From Nocardioides conyzicola (GTDB lineage: Bacteria > Actinomycetota > Actinomycetes > Propionibacteriales > Nocardioidaceae): a stretch of 64,000 nucleotides of DNA. Each line of letters opens with the position of its first letter. Position 1 is the first letter of the stretch. Made by a program: the position numbers and the translations under genes. The stretch is taken from contig NZ_BAABKM010000001.1 in assembly GCF_039543825.1 (NCBI RefSeq), positions 186,001 to 250,000 of the forward strand, written 5' to 3'. This document shows, piece by piece, positions 18,237 through 26,499 of the stretch. The notes under the pieces are model-generated. The model did not search any database. It was not told the origin of the DNA and saw nothing but the letters and a program-made list of their open reading frames with translations.

Positions 18237-19436
18237 ATGGGCGACGTGGCGTTCCTCGGTGACGGTCCCCGGGTGCTGTCGGTCTACGACGGGATCTTCT
18301 CCGGCGGGGCCAGGGTGCTGCACAACGCCGTCGTCCGGCATCTCGACGCCACGACGGCGCAACGCCACACCGTGCTCAGCCTGACCGACCGGTCCGTGCG
18401 CGAGTCCACCACCCAGCCGGCCTCGGCCGACGTGGGGTACCGCCGGCTCGTCGGCGCCGGCGTCCCGGTCACCCTGCTCGACCGGGTCTCCTCCCAGCCG
18501 CTCCGACCGCGCCACCGGGCGGCGCTCGAGCGCGCGGTGCTCGGCGCCGATGTCGTGCTCTCGCTCAAGGAGCAGCCACTCGCGGCGCTGGCCCGGATCG
18601 GCACCGCCGGACGTCCGGTCGTCACCTGCCTGCACCGCTCCGACCCCGAGCACCAGGGCCCCGGCCTCGACGCCCTCGTCTCCCTGGTCGACCAGGGCAT
18701 CGTGACCACCGCGGTGTGCTGCGCCCGATCGACCCAGGCCGCCTATCACGCCGCCACCGGGATCCCGCTCGACCGCCTCCCGGTGATCCCCAACGGCGTC
18801 GACCTCCACCGCTTCCGGCCGGACGCCGCGGTCCGCCTCGACGTACGCCGGCAGCTGGGTGCCGTCGACGACGCGCCCGTCGTGCTGCTCTCCGCCCGCT
18901 TCGACCCGATGAAGGACACCGCGCTCTTCGCTCGCGCCGCCGCCACCTTCACCGCGACGTACCCGCACGCCCACCTGGTGCTGTGCGGTGCCGGGATGTC
19001 CCCGACGAACCCGGCCCTGGTGGCGCAGCTCGAGGAGGCGCTCGGCCGGTGGGCCGGGTTGCGCGACCAGGTCCACCTCCTCGGCATCCGCGCGGACATG
19101 CCCCGGCTCTACAACGCCGCGGACCTGGTCGTGCTGACCAGCGCGTACGGCGAGGCCGCCCCGCTGTCGCTGCTCGAGGGCATGGCCTGCGGCGCGGTGC
19201 CGGTGACCACCGACGTGGGCGACGCGGCGACCATGGTCGGCGACGCCCGGCTGGTCACCTCCCGGGAACCCACCGAGGTCGCGCTCGCCTGGGCGTCCGC
19301 CTTCGAGCAGCGCGAGGAGCACGGCGAGACCATCGTCCGCCGGCGGCAGCGCTTCAGCGAGCAACGCACCTTCGACGCCTACGCCCGGCTGCTGGACCAG
19401 CAGGTCGACGGGCTGCCGCTGGAGGTCGCGGTCTGA
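18237..19436 (+). CDS. GT4-family glycosyltransferase
   Basis: A 399-residue GT-B enzyme. The N-terminal half shows a glycine-rich loop (SGGARVLHNAV). The C-terminal half has the donor-binding signature VIPNGVDLHRFRPD, then LLSARFDPMKD, and E-x7-E in EAAPLSLLEGMACG. The ATG at 18237 is chosen because GAGAAGG lies 8 nt upstream; GTG codons at 18228 and 18231 would leave no spacing. A hairpin element 15 nt after the stop probably ends its transcript. Acceptor unknown. Confidence 0.88.
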   Translation: MGDVAFLGDGPRVLSVYDGIFSGGARVLHNAVVRHLDATTAQRHTVLSLTDRSVRESTTQPASADVGYRRLVGAGVPVTLLDRVSSQPLRPRHRAALERAVLGADVVLSLKEQPLAALARIGTAGRPVVTCLHRSDPEHQGPGLDALVSLVDQGIVTTAVCCARSTQAAYHAATGIPLDRLPVIPNGVDLHRFRPDAAVRLDVRRQLGAVDDAPVVLLSARFDPMKDTALFARAAATFTATYPHAHLVLCGAGMSPTNPALVAQLEEALGRWAGLRDQVHLLGIRADMPRLYNAADLVVLTSAYGEAAPLSLLEGMACGAVPVTTDVGDAATMVGDARLVTSREPTEVALAWASAFEQREEHGETIVRRRQRFSEQRTFDAYARLLDQQVDGLPLEVAV

Positions 19437-19451
19437 CGGCAGACGGGTCTC

Positions 19452-19517
19452 GCCGAGTCGGCGCTATTTCACCCCTCCCCCGCTTCGCTCCTCCGGGTGA
19501 ACTACCGCCGACTCGGC
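19452..19517. terminator. Long hairpin with C-rich loop, 3' of the GT4 gene (element copy 1)
   Basis: Arms at 19452-19474 and 19495-19517 pair at 21 of 23 positions (outer 12 bp perfect, inner TTCACCC/GGGTGAA perfect). The 20-nt loop reads CTCCCCCGCTTCGCTCCTCC. On the plus strand CTTTGG follows the stem. It probably terminates the GT4 transcript. The same loop recurs at 41447-41466 between different arms. Confidence 0.7.
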
Positions 19518-19540
19518 TTTGGTTCAACTCCGTGGAGACA

Positions 19541-19602
19541 CAGAACGACGAAGGCCCTGGTCTCAGCGCATCCGCGCTGCGACCAGGGCCTTCGTCGTTC
19601 TG
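19541..19602 (-). terminator. 22-bp perfect hairpin directly 3' of tRNA-Glu
   Basis: Arms 19541-19562 and 19581-19602 are a perfect 22-bp inverted repeat. Inside, 19564-19569 and 19574-19579 pair again around a 4-nt loop, so the whole 62 nt can fold into one rod of about 28 bp. Read on the minus strand it begins at the base after the tRNA-Glu discriminator. No T-run follows, as is common in actinobacteria. It could be the terminator of the tRNA unit and a processing signal, and it also faces the end of the GT4 gene. Confidence 0.7.
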
Positions 19603-19675
19603 TACCCCCGACCGGATTCGAACCGGCGCTACCGCCTTGAGAGGGCGGCGTGCTAGGCCGCTACACAACGGGGGC
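19603..19675 (-). tRNA. tRNA-Glu (anticodon CUC)
   Basis: 73 nt folding as a cloverleaf: acceptor GCCCCCG with CGGGGGT, anticodon stem CCGCC/GGCGG with loop CTCTCAA (anticodon CTC), T arm CCGGTTCGAATCCGG. The discriminator is A and no CCA is encoded. It decodes GAG, a preferred codon in this GC-rich genome. Confidence 0.96.
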
Positions 19676-19768
19676 CTGCGCTCTGGAGTGTCCTCCCGAG
19701 CAACCTGCGAAACTCTAGCGTTTGCCTTCGTGACGCACAAAATCGCCGCCCGTGAGCGGCGATCTTCG

Positions 19769-19840
19769 CTGGGATACTAGGACTCGAACCTAGAATAACT
19801 GGACCAGAACCAGTCGTGTTGCCAATTACACCATATCCCA
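19769..19840 (-). tRNA. tRNA-Gln (anticodon CUG)
   Basis: 72 nt cloverleaf: acceptor TGGGATA with TATCCCA, anticodon stem ACTGG/CCAGT with loop TTCTGGT (anticodon CTG), T arm CTAGGTTCGAGTCCTAG. The discriminator is G, as usual for bacterial tRNA-Gln, and no CCA is encoded. It lies 93 nt upstream of tRNA-Glu on the same strand and downstream of gltX. Confidence 0.96.
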
Positions 19841-19892
19841 ATGGCCCCTCTGAGAGGGCCGTGTCAGCCCGTCTCCGGGCCGAGAAGAAACC

Positions 19893-20855
19893 TTACACGC
19901 GAGGTCTGGAGCCGACCAAAACGCCCGGTCCCGCGGGCGTTTCGGTCGTCGTGCGGATGCCCCGGCGGCGAGCCACCCAGAGCACCAGGCCGAGGTAGAC
20001 CAACGACTGGGTGAGCGTGACCGGGATGGTCCACCAGCTGTCGCCGGTCGGGTTCAGCGTCGAGGCCATGTCGCTGAAGGCGAGCGCCAGGCCGAAGGCG
20101 AGCCAGTTGTTCAGCACGTGCATCGCGATGCCGGCCTCGAGGCCCCCCGTCAGTACGACGGCCAGCCCGGCCACGATGCCGAAGGCGAACCGGTCGAAGA
20201 AGACCGGCGCGCTCTGGCTGCCGTGGGCCAGGGCGAACACCACCGCGGGGAAGAGCACCGCGGCCCAGGCCTTGCCGAACACGTTGCCGAAGGCCTGGGT
20301 CAGGTAGCCGCGGAACGCGTACTCCTCGCCCGCCGCCTGCAGGGGCGTCAGAAGGAGCACGACGAGCAAGTAGTCGCGCGTCGTGCTAGTGAAGTCGTTG
20401 AGGTGGCCGCCCACCTGGGCGTCGTCGGCCGAGGCGGGCACCATCGCCGAGACGACCAGGGTCGCGAACAGCGCGACGACGGCGAGCCCGAAGCAAATCA
20501 ACAGCCACTGCCACCGGATCCGCGGTGTGATCGAGGCGAGCCAGCGCGGCTGCAGGCCGTGCAGCACCCGGGTGAGCAGCCAGGCGACCGGGATCGCGCC
20601 GGCCAGGGCGATGTTGAGGTAGGCGAGCCCGAGCGGGGTGGGGTGGTCGAAGTCGCTGATCCGGTCCAGTCCGTCGACCACGTCCCGGCCGGACACGGCG
20701 AACCCGAGGGCGAACGGCACCTGGACGAGGAGGGGTACGACGAGCAGGAACGCGATGACGAACGCGACGACGCCGACGATCGGTCGCCACACGCCGGGCC
20801 GGCCGCCGCGCTGGACGAGGTGGTAGGGCAGGCCCTCCCCCGGAACCTCCGTCAT
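19893..20855 (-). CDS. CPBP-family intramembrane metalloprotease (Rce1/Abi type)
   Basis: A 320-residue protein with about eight membrane segments. All motifs of the CAAX-protease/bacteriocin-processing family are present: EEYAFRG at residues 177-183 (EExxxR), HGSQ at 211 and HVLNN at 246-250. It is expected to cleave a membrane-embedded substrate, or to serve as a self-immunity or maturation factor. The ATG lies 1 nt from the gltX stop, so the two are probably co-transcribed. The substrate is unknown; no bacteriocin gene is visible nearby. Confidence 0.88.
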   Translation of the reverse strand: MTEVPGEGLPYHLVQRGGRPGVWRPIVGVVAFVIAFLLVVPLLVQVPFALGFAVSGRDVVDGLDRISDFDHPTPLGLAYLNIALAGAIPVAWLLTRVLHGLQPRWLASITPRIRWQWLLICFGLAVVALFATLVVSAMVPASADDAQVGGHLNDFTSTTRDYLLVVLLLTPLQAAGEEYAFRGYLTQAFGNVFGKAWAAVLFPAVVFALAHGSQSAPVFFDRFAFGIVAGLAVVLTGGLEAGIAMHVLNNWLAFGLALAFSDMASTLNPTGDSWWTIPVTLTQSLVYLGLVLWVARRRGIRTTTETPAGPGVLVGSRPRV

Positions 20856-20856
20856 G

Positions 20857-22323
20857 TCAGCCCAGTGCGCTCTGCAGTCGAGCCAGCGAGCGCTCCCGGC
20901 CGAGCAGCTCCATCGACTCGAAGAGCGGCGGCGAGATCCGGCGGCCGGTCACGGCGACCCGGATCGGGCCGAAGGCGTTGCGCGGCTTGAGTCCCATCCC
21001 GTCGACGAGCTCCGTCTGCAGCGCGGCCTGGATGGCGGCGGTGGACCACTCCGGCAGCGCCTCGAGCGCCGCGAGCGACCGAGCCACGACGGCCCGCCCG
21101 TCGTCGTTGAGCAGCTTCTCCGCGTCGGTCGCGTCGACCGCGAACGCGGCCTCGTCGACGAAGAGGAAGCCGAGCATGTCGACGGCCTCGGTGAGCTTGT
21201 TGATCCGCTCGGCGACCAGGGGCATCGCGAGCTCGAGCAGCTCGGCGTCGGCGTCGGACACCGGGTCGGAGACGACGCCGGCCCGCTTGAGGAACGGCAG
21301 CGCCCGGTGGGTGATCTCCTCCACCGACAGCAGCCGCATCTGCGCCGAGTTGATGGCGTCGGCCTTCTTGATGTCGAAGCGCGCCGGGTTGGGGTTCACG
21401 TCCCCGATCTCGAACGCCTCCACCATCTCCTCGAGGGAGAAGACGTCGCGGTCGGCGGCGATCGCCCAGCCCAGCAGGGCCAGGTAGTTGAGCATGCCCT
21501 CGGGCAGGAAGCCCTGGTCGCGGTAGGCCAGCGCGTGCGCCTCGGGGTCGCGCTTCGACAGCTTCTTGTTGCCCTCGCCCATCACGAACGGCAGGTGCCC
21601 GAACTCCGGCATCACCTTGCCGATGCCCAGCTCGATCAGGGCCGCGTGCAGCGGGATCTGGCGAGGCGTGCTGGAGAGCAGGTCCTCGCCGCGCAGGACG
21701 TGGGTGATCTCCATCAGCGCGTCGTCGACGGGGTTGACCAGCGTGTAGAGCGGGTCGCCGTTGGCGCGGCACAGGGCGAAGTCCGGGACGAACCGGGTCT
21801 CGAACGTCACGTCGCCGCGCACCAGGTCGTGCCAGGTGATCGAGCCGTCGGGCATCCGGAACCGGACGACCGGCTTGCGGCCCTCGGCCTCCCAGGCCGC
21901 GCGCTGGGCGGGGTCGAGGTCGCGGCAGAAGCCGTCGTACCCCATCACCTTGGAGCCGGACGCCTTGCGGCGCGCGTCGACCTCCTCGGTCGTGCAGAAG
22001 CAGTCATAGGTGTACGACGAGGCTGCGAGCCTGGCCAGCGCGTCGGTGTAGAGGTCGCTGCGCTCGCTCTGCTTGTACGGCGCGTGCGGCCCGCCGACCT
22101 CCGGCCCCTCGTCCCAGTCGAGGCCGAGCCAGCGCATCAGGTCGAGGATCGCGTCGTACGACTCCTGGGTGCTGCGCTCCTTGTCGGTGTCCTCGATCCG
22201 GAAGACGAACGTGCCGCCGTGGTGGCGCGCGAACGCCCAGTTGAAGAGCGCCGTGCGGACCAGGCCGACGTGCGGGCTCCCGGTCGGGCTGGGGGCCATC
22301 CGGACGCGGACGGGGGTGCTCAT
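20857..22323 (-). CDS. gltX: Glutamyl-tRNA synthetase
   Basis: A 488-residue class I aminoacyl-tRNA synthetase. The ATP-binding motif appears as [10 protein letters not shown] (HIGH region), followed by RIEDTD, and the second signature is KLSKR within [15 protein letters not shown]. Most actinobacteria lack GlnRS, so their GluRS is non-discriminating: it also puts Glu on tRNA-Gln, which GatCAB then amidates. Genes for tRNA-Glu and tRNA-Gln lie about 1-1.2 kb downstream on the same strand. The start overlaps the stop of the FAH-family gene by 4 nt. Confidence 0.97.
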   Translation of the reverse strand: MSTPVRVRMAPSPTGSPHVGLVRTALFNWAFARHHGGTFVFRIEDTDKERSTQESYDAILDLMRWLGLDWDEGPEVGGPHAPYKQSERSDLYTDALARLAASSYTYDCFCTTEEVDARRKASGSKVMGYDGFCRDLDPAQRAAWEAEGRKPVVRFRMPDGSITWHDLVRGDVTFETRFVPDFALCRANGDPLYTLVNPVDDALMEITHVLRGEDLLSSTPRQIPLHAALIELGIGKVMPEFGHLPFVMGEGNKKLSKRDPEAHALAYRDQGFLPEGMLNYLALLGWAIAADRDVFSLEEMVEAFEIGDVNPNPARFDIKKADAINSAQMRLLSVEEITHRALPFLKRAGVVSDPVSDADAELLELAMPLVAERINKLTEAVDMLGFLFVDEAAFAVDATDAEKLLNDDGRAVVARSLAALEALPEWSTAAIQAALQTELVDGMGLKPRNAFGPIRVAVTGRRISPPLFESMELLGRERSLARLQSALG

Positions 22324-23129
22324 CGTTGTGCCACCTTGTTCGTGAGAGTGCCGAGGCCCGCGATCGAGATCTCGACCTCGTCACCGACCTCCATGGGACC
22401 GACACCCTCGGGGGTGCCGGTGAGGATCACGTCGCCGGGGAGCAGCGTCATCACGCTGGAGACGTGCGCGATCAGCGTGGGGATGTCGAAGATCAGGTCC
22501 TTGGTGGACCCGTCCTGCTTGAGGTCGCCGTTGAGGTAGGTCTGGACGGCGCGGCCCTCGGCGAAGTCCGCCGGGTCCAGGTCGGTCTCGATCCACGGGC
22601 CGAGCGGGCAGAACGAGTCGAAGCCCTTGGCCCGGGTGAACTGCACGTCGCTCTTCTGCAGGTCACGCGCCGTGACGTCGTTGGCGATCGTGTAGCCGTG
22701 GATGACGTCGGTCGCCTGCTCCGGCGGTACGTCGCGGCAGATCCGGCCGATCACGACCGCGAGCTCGCCCTCGAAGTGGAGGTTCTTGGTCTGCGGCGGG
22801 TAGAAGATCGGGTCGCCCGGGCCGACCACGCTGGTGTTGGGCTTGAGGAACATCAGCGGCTCGGTCGGGACGTCGTTGCCCATCTCCGCCGCGTGCGCGG
22901 CGTAGTTGCGGCCGATGCCGACGACCTTGCTGCGCGGCAGGACCGGCGCCAGCAGGCGGACGTCCTCCAGCTTGAACTCCTGGTCGAGCAGCTTCACCCC
23001 GACGTACAGCGGGTCTCCCGCCAGCGCGACGACCACGCTCTCGGGGTCGGGCTGGCCGAACTGGTCGACCTCGCCGGTGACGACGCCGTACATGGGGTCT
23101 TCGCCCGTGGTGAATCTCGCGATACGCAC
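22320..23129 (-). CDS. Fumarylacetoacetate hydrolase (FAH) family protein
   Basis: A 269-residue protein. The C-terminal FAH domain shows [29 protein letters not shown], the metal-binding [12 protein letters not shown], and [15 protein letters not shown]. Members hydrolyse or isomerise C-C bonds of 2-keto or enol acids, for example hydroxyhepta-dienedioate isomerase, ureidoglycolate lyase or acylpyruvase. The specific substrate cannot be told here. The start is GTG at 23129. The gene is coupled to gltX, an arrangement often seen in actinobacteria. Confidence 0.9.
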   Translation of the reverse strand: MRIARFTTGEDPMYGVVTGEVDQFGQPDPESVVVALAGDPLYVGVKLLDQEFKLEDVRLLAPVLPRSKVVGIGRNYAAHAAEMGNDVPTEPLMFLKPNTSVVGPGDPIFYPPQTKNLHFEGELAVVIGRICRDVPPEQATDVIHGYTIANDVTARDLQKSDVQFTRAKGFDSFCPLGPWIETDLDPADFAEGRAVQTYLNGDLKQDGSTKDLIFDIPTLIAHVSSVMTLLPGDVILTGTPEGVGPMEVGDEVEISIAGLGTLTNKVAQR

Positions 23130-23153
23130 CCATGGAGCCTATCGACCCCGGCC

Positions 23154-23939
23154 CTACGGGTAGTCGCCGCCGCTGATGTCGAAGAACTCCTCCAGGGTGT
23201 CGGCGTGCGTACGCCGCAGCTCCGCGGCCAGCTGCCGGCCCACGAAGCGCAGGTGCCAGGGCTCGGGCGAGTAGCCGGTGACCGCCTCGTTGCCGGGCTG
23301 GTAGCGGACCACGAAGCCGTAGCGCCAGGCGTTGCGGGCGAGCCACCGCCCGCCCGGCGTACCCGCGAAGCAGGCCTCAAAGTCGCAGCCCGGGCTGGCC
23401 GGCGTGACCAGGTCGACCGCCAGCCCGGTCTGGTGCTCGCTGTGGCCGGGGCGGGCGGACACCCGGTCGGCCGCCGCCTGGCCACTGGCGGCGACGATGT
23501 TGCCGTAGACGCCCGCCTGGTAGCCGTAGGAGCGGTAGGCACTGGCGATCTTGAAGCCCAGCCCACGGCCGTCGCTGTCGTCGAGCAGCTCGGCCAGCGG
23601 TCCCGCCGCCGGGGTCGCGACCTGGTAGCCGCGGACCAGCGTGATGTCGGGGTGGTAGTCCGGGACGATCGGGTGCTTCTTGTTCACGACGACCCAGATG
23701 CTGGCCGGGTCGACGGTCGAGTGGGCCGTGCGGTCGAACGGCTTCGGTGGTGGGGCGGCGTCGTCCTTGACGGTCATCGCGGCCGGGCTCTGGACCGGAG
23801 TCTCGGGACGCGCGGCGTGGTGCCCGCCCGCGGACGTGCAGGCGGTGGCCAGCAGGATGATCGAGATGGCCACGGCCGTACGCGTCCTCACGCCCCGCTG
23901 ACGGGTGCGGCACCGTCGGAGGTTGCATGTGGGGTTCAT
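23154..23939 (-). CDS. D-alanyl-D-alanine carboxypeptidase, VanY/M15 family, lipoprotein
   Basis: A 261-residue secreted peptidase. A basic N-terminus and hydrophobic stretch end in the lipobox LATAC, so it is probably lipid-anchored. The zinc site is complete: ASAYRSYG, the S-x-H-x6-D pattern in ARPGHSEHQTGLAVD, and EPWHLRFVG. It trims the terminal D-Ala of peptidoglycan stem peptides. The ATG at 23939 gives a long pre-region; GTG at 23891 just before the hydrophobic stretch is an equally good start. It is divergent from the sigma factor and may belong to its envelope-stress regulon. Confidence 0.88.
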   Translation of the reverse strand: MNPTCNLRRCRTRQRGVRTRTAVAISIILLATACTSAGGHHAARPETPVQSPAAMTVKDDAAPPPKPFDRTAHSTVDPASIWVVVNKKHPIVPDYHPDITLVRGYQVATPAAGPLAELLDDSDGRGLGFKIASAYRSYGYQAGVYGNIVAASGQAAADRVSARPGHSEHQTGLAVDLVTPASPGCDFEACFAGTPGGRWLARNAWRYGFVVRYQPGNEAVTGYSPEPWHLRFVGRQLAAELRRTHADTLEEFFDISGGDYP

Positions 23940-23986
23940 GCAACCCTGCTGCTGCCCGCACCCGTCAACCAGGTGGAAGGAGCGGT

Positions 23987-24520
23987 GTGCGCGACGACGA
24001 ACGGTCAGCGGAGTTCGTGGCGTTCACGCGCGCCCATCGGACGGACCTGGTGCGCACGGCGACGCTGCTGTGCGCCGGTGACGAGGCATTCGCGGAGGAC
24101 GTGGTGCAGACGACGCTCACCCGGCTCTACCTGTCGTGGTCGCGGGTACGCCGCGCCGACAGCTCGCTCGCCTACGCGCGCCGGAGCCTGACCCATGCGT
24201 TCATCGACGAGGCCCGCCGGGCCCACCGGCGGCGCGAGACGACGTACGCCGACCCGAGCGACGCACTGCCCACCGAACCCGCTGCCGGCGGCACCGACCC
24301 CGAGCTCCGCGAGATCGTCCTGGCCGCGCTCGCCTCGCTCGGTCCGCGCCAGCGGGCCGTCGTCGTGCTGCGCCACTGGCACGACCTCGACGTCGCCGAG
24401 ACCGCCCGGATCCTCGGCTGCTCCGCCGGCACCGTGAAGTCGCAGAACGCACGCGCGCTCGCCCACCTGCGCGGCGTCCTCGGCGCTGCCGACCACCACC
24501 TGATCCTGGAGGTCTCCTGA
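23987..24520 (+). CDS. ECF sigma factor, SigE/Sig-70 subfamily
   Basis: A 177-residue sigma factor. Region 2 spans about residues 12-80 (AHRTDLVRTATLL, AEDVVQTTLTRLYLSW, YARRSLTHAFIDEARR). Region 4 spans about 105-160, with LASLGPRQRAVVVLRHWHDLDVAETA and the helix-turn-helix LGCSAGTVKSQNARAL. It directs RNA polymerase to a small regulon, usually in response to envelope stress. GTG at 23987 is chosen because GGAAGGAG lies 5 nt upstream. The stop overlaps the next start (TGATG), the usual sigma/anti-sigma arrangement. Confidence 0.93.
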   Translation: MRDDERSAEFVAFTRAHRTDLVRTATLLCAGDEAFAEDVVQTTLTRLYLSWSRVRRADSSLAYARRSLTHAFIDEARRAHRRRETTYADPSDALPTEPAAGGTDPELREIVLAALASLGPRQRAVVVLRHWHDLDVAETARILGCSAGTVKSQNARALAHLRGVLGAADHHLILEVS

Positions 24521-25182
24521 TGTCCCCCACTCACGACCTCAAACGGGCCCTGCAGTCCGCCGCGGAGTCCGGCCGGCCGGCGGTCGACCCGGCCGACGAC
24601 CTGGCGAGGGCGGTCGCGGCCGCACGGGCCCGCAGCCGTCGGCGCTTCCGGGTCGGCCTGGCTGGCGTCGCGTCGGTGGCCGTGCTCGGCGTCGGTGCGG
24701 CGGTCGTGCTGGACCGCGAGCCGACGGACCCGGCCGTCAGCGCTCCTCGTCCGAGCGGCGTCGAACTCGTGTCGAAGCAGCTCGACGCGACGCCGTACAC
24801 CTTCGACCTGACGCCCAAGGGCTGGTCCGTGCAGGCGCAGAACCCGACCGGCGTGACGATCGTCCCCGACGACGGATCGACGTCGGACGACCCGGACGTC
24901 TTCGTCGGCAAGCTGGTGATCATGTTCGATGCCAACCCGCCGGACGGACGCGTGCTGCACCACGACGGTCGCCGGTTCTGGGTCGCCGGCACGTCCGGGC
25001 GCACGACCCTCGCGGCACGTCTCTCCGGCTACACCACCGTCGCCACGCATACCCGCGACGACGAGCCCGCCGGCGTCGTACGCATCCAGTACCCGAACGG
25101 CGCGGGCTGGGACGAGCCGTCGATGGTGGCCTTCCTCGCCAGCGTCCACGTGGGCCCGGGCGCCCGGCACGGGTTGGGCTGA
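24520..25182 (+). CDS. Single-pass membrane protein, presumed anti-sigma factor
   Basis: A 220-residue protein with a short basic cytoplasmic part (about residues 1-45), one membrane helix (FRVGLAGVASVAVLGVGAAVVL, about 46-67) and an outer domain of about 150 residues with WSVQAQNP and FWVAGTSGRTTLAARL. It lacks a recognisable zinc-binding HxxxCxxC motif, so it is not a ZAS-type anti-sigma. The translational coupling to the sigma gene and the topology make an anti-sigma or sensor role likely. Ligand unknown. Confidence 0.72.
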   Translation: MSPTHDLKRALQSAAESGRPAVDPADDLARAVAAARARSRRRFRVGLAGVASVAVLGVGAAVVLDREPTDPAVSAPRPSGVELVSKQLDATPYTFDLTPKGWSVQAQNPTGVTIVPDDGSTSDDPDVFVGKLVIMFDANPPDGRVLHHDGRRFWVAGTSGRTTLAARLSGYTTVATHTRDDEPAGVVRIQYPNGAGWDEPSMVAFLASVHVGPGARHGLG

Positions 25183-25219
25183 GCCGCTCGCGCTGACCTA
25201 CGCTGAGCCGGTGCAGGTG

Positions 25220-26056
25220 ATGGACCGGGCTTCGTGGCTCGCGCGGGCCGACGCGCACGCTGCCCGGGTCGACGGCTTCGTCGCACCGCACCTGGCTCGC
25301 CGCTCCGAGAGCGTGAAGCACCCGGTGCACGACTTCCTCTTCACCTACTACTCGCAGCGGCCCGCCCAGCTGCGCCGCTGGCACCCCGGGTACGGCGTCG
25401 CCCTGGCCGAGGCGCCCGAGTACGACGGCCTCAAGGGGTACGCCGACGGTGCGGTGACGGCGTCGTACGTGTCCTCGCAACGCGTCCTCCTGACGACGCT
25501 GGTGCGGCTGCTGCGGGCCACGGCCTCGCGACCTGCGAACTTCGGCTGCTTCGGGATGCACGAGTGGGCGATGGTCTACCGGCTCTCCGAGGACGAGACC
25601 CGGCATGCCGACTGGCCGCTGCGCCTCGGCGGCGCCGGGACCGACGAGGTCGTCGAGTCGCACCGGATCGCCTGCTCGCACTTCGACGCCTACCGCTTCT
25701 TCACGCCCGCGGCCGCACCGCTCAACACGCTCTCCCCGACGTCGCTCGACCGACCCGACTTCGAGCAGCCCGCCTGCCTCCATGCCGGCATGGACCTCTA
25801 CAAGCACGCCTTCCGGCTGACGCCGATGATCGGCTCCGACCTGGTCGCGGACTGCTTCGAGTTGGCGCGCGACATCCGCGAGCTCGACATGCGCGCGGCG
25901 CCGTACGACCTGGTCGACCTGGGCTTCTCGCCCATCCGCGTGGAGACCGCCGCTGGCAAGGCGGAGTACGCCGAGGCGCAGCGCGTCTTCGCGTCCCGCG
26001 GAGCGCCGCTGCGGGCGCGGCTGGTCGATGAGTGCGAGCGCCTGCTGTCGGTCTGA
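25220..26056 (+). CDS. Conserved actinobacterial protein often annotated 3-methyladenine DNA glycosylase
   Basis: A 278-residue protein beginning MDRASWLARADAHAARVD, with VKHPVHDFLFTYYSQRPAQLRRWHPG and NFGCFGMHEWAMVYR. Streptomyces and relatives have close homologues that databases label 3-methyladenine DNA glycosylase. I see no helix-hairpin-helix GPD motif, so that label is doubtful. Conserved His, Tyr and Cys residues suggest an enzyme. The start could be ATG 25220 or the in-frame GTGs at 25211 or 25217. No partner genes hint at a role. Confidence 0.6.
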   Translation: MDRASWLARADAHAARVDGFVAPHLARRSESVKHPVHDFLFTYYSQRPAQLRRWHPGYGVALAEAPEYDGLKGYADGAVTASYVSSQRVLLTTLVRLLRATASRPANFGCFGMHEWAMVYRLSEDETRHADWPLRLGGAGTDEVVESHRIACSHFDAYRFFTPAAAPLNTLSPTSLDRPDFEQPACLHAGMDLYKHAFRLTPMIGSDLVADCFELARDIRELDMRAAPYDLVDLGFSPIRVETAAGKAEYAEAQRVFASRGAPLRARLVDECERLLSV

Positions 26057-26075
26057 CCCTGCATAATCCAGTCGC

Positions 26076-26495
26076 ATGACGGCCCGGATGACAGAGATCA
26101 GCATCGACTGCGCGGACCCGGCGAGGCTCGCCGACTTCTGGAGCGGGGTGCTCGGCTACGAGGTGATCCACGCGGAGGACGGCCTGATCGAGATCGGACC
26201 GGCCGGCCGGTCCGACGCGGAGCTGCTCGACGCCGTGCGTCGCGGACCGGTGCCGCCGACGATCTTCCTGTGCCGGGTGCCGGAGCCGAAGAAGGTCAAG
26301 AACCGGCTGCACTTCGACGTCTCCCCCGTCGACGGCACCCAGGCGGACGAGGTGGCGCGCATCGAGGCACTCGGCGCGACCCGGGCCGACATCGGGCAGA
26401 GCGGCGAGGAGTCGTGGGTGGTGCTGGCCGACCCGGAGGGCAACGAGTTCTGCGTGCTGCGCAGCCTGGCTCCGGGCGAGTTCGCGTTAGCGTGA
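26076..26495 (+). CDS. VOC/glyoxalase-like family protein
   Basis: A 139-residue vicinal-oxygen-chelate fold protein. Signatures are ISIDCADPARLADFWSGVLGY at the start, NRLHFDVSP in the second half, and VLADPEGNEFCVL at the end. Metal-ligand positions are only partly kept, so it may be a binding rather than a catalytic member. A CATAAT hexamer at 26062-26067 lies 8 nt before the ATG, which fits a -10 element with a leaderless or nearly leaderless mRNA. Confidence 0.85.
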   Translation: MTARMTEISIDCADPARLADFWSGVLGYEVIHAEDGLIEIGPAGRSDAELLDAVRRGPVPPTIFLCRVPEPKKVKNRLHFDVSPVDGTQADEVARIEALGATRADIGQSGEESWVVLADPEGNEFCVLRSLAPGEFALA

Positions 26496-26499
26496 CGTC

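Noticed and set aside
25213..26056. Confident naming as AlkA/Tag DNA glycosylase
   Set aside because: No HhH-GPD motif is seen; the name is from database tradition and is kept only as tentative.
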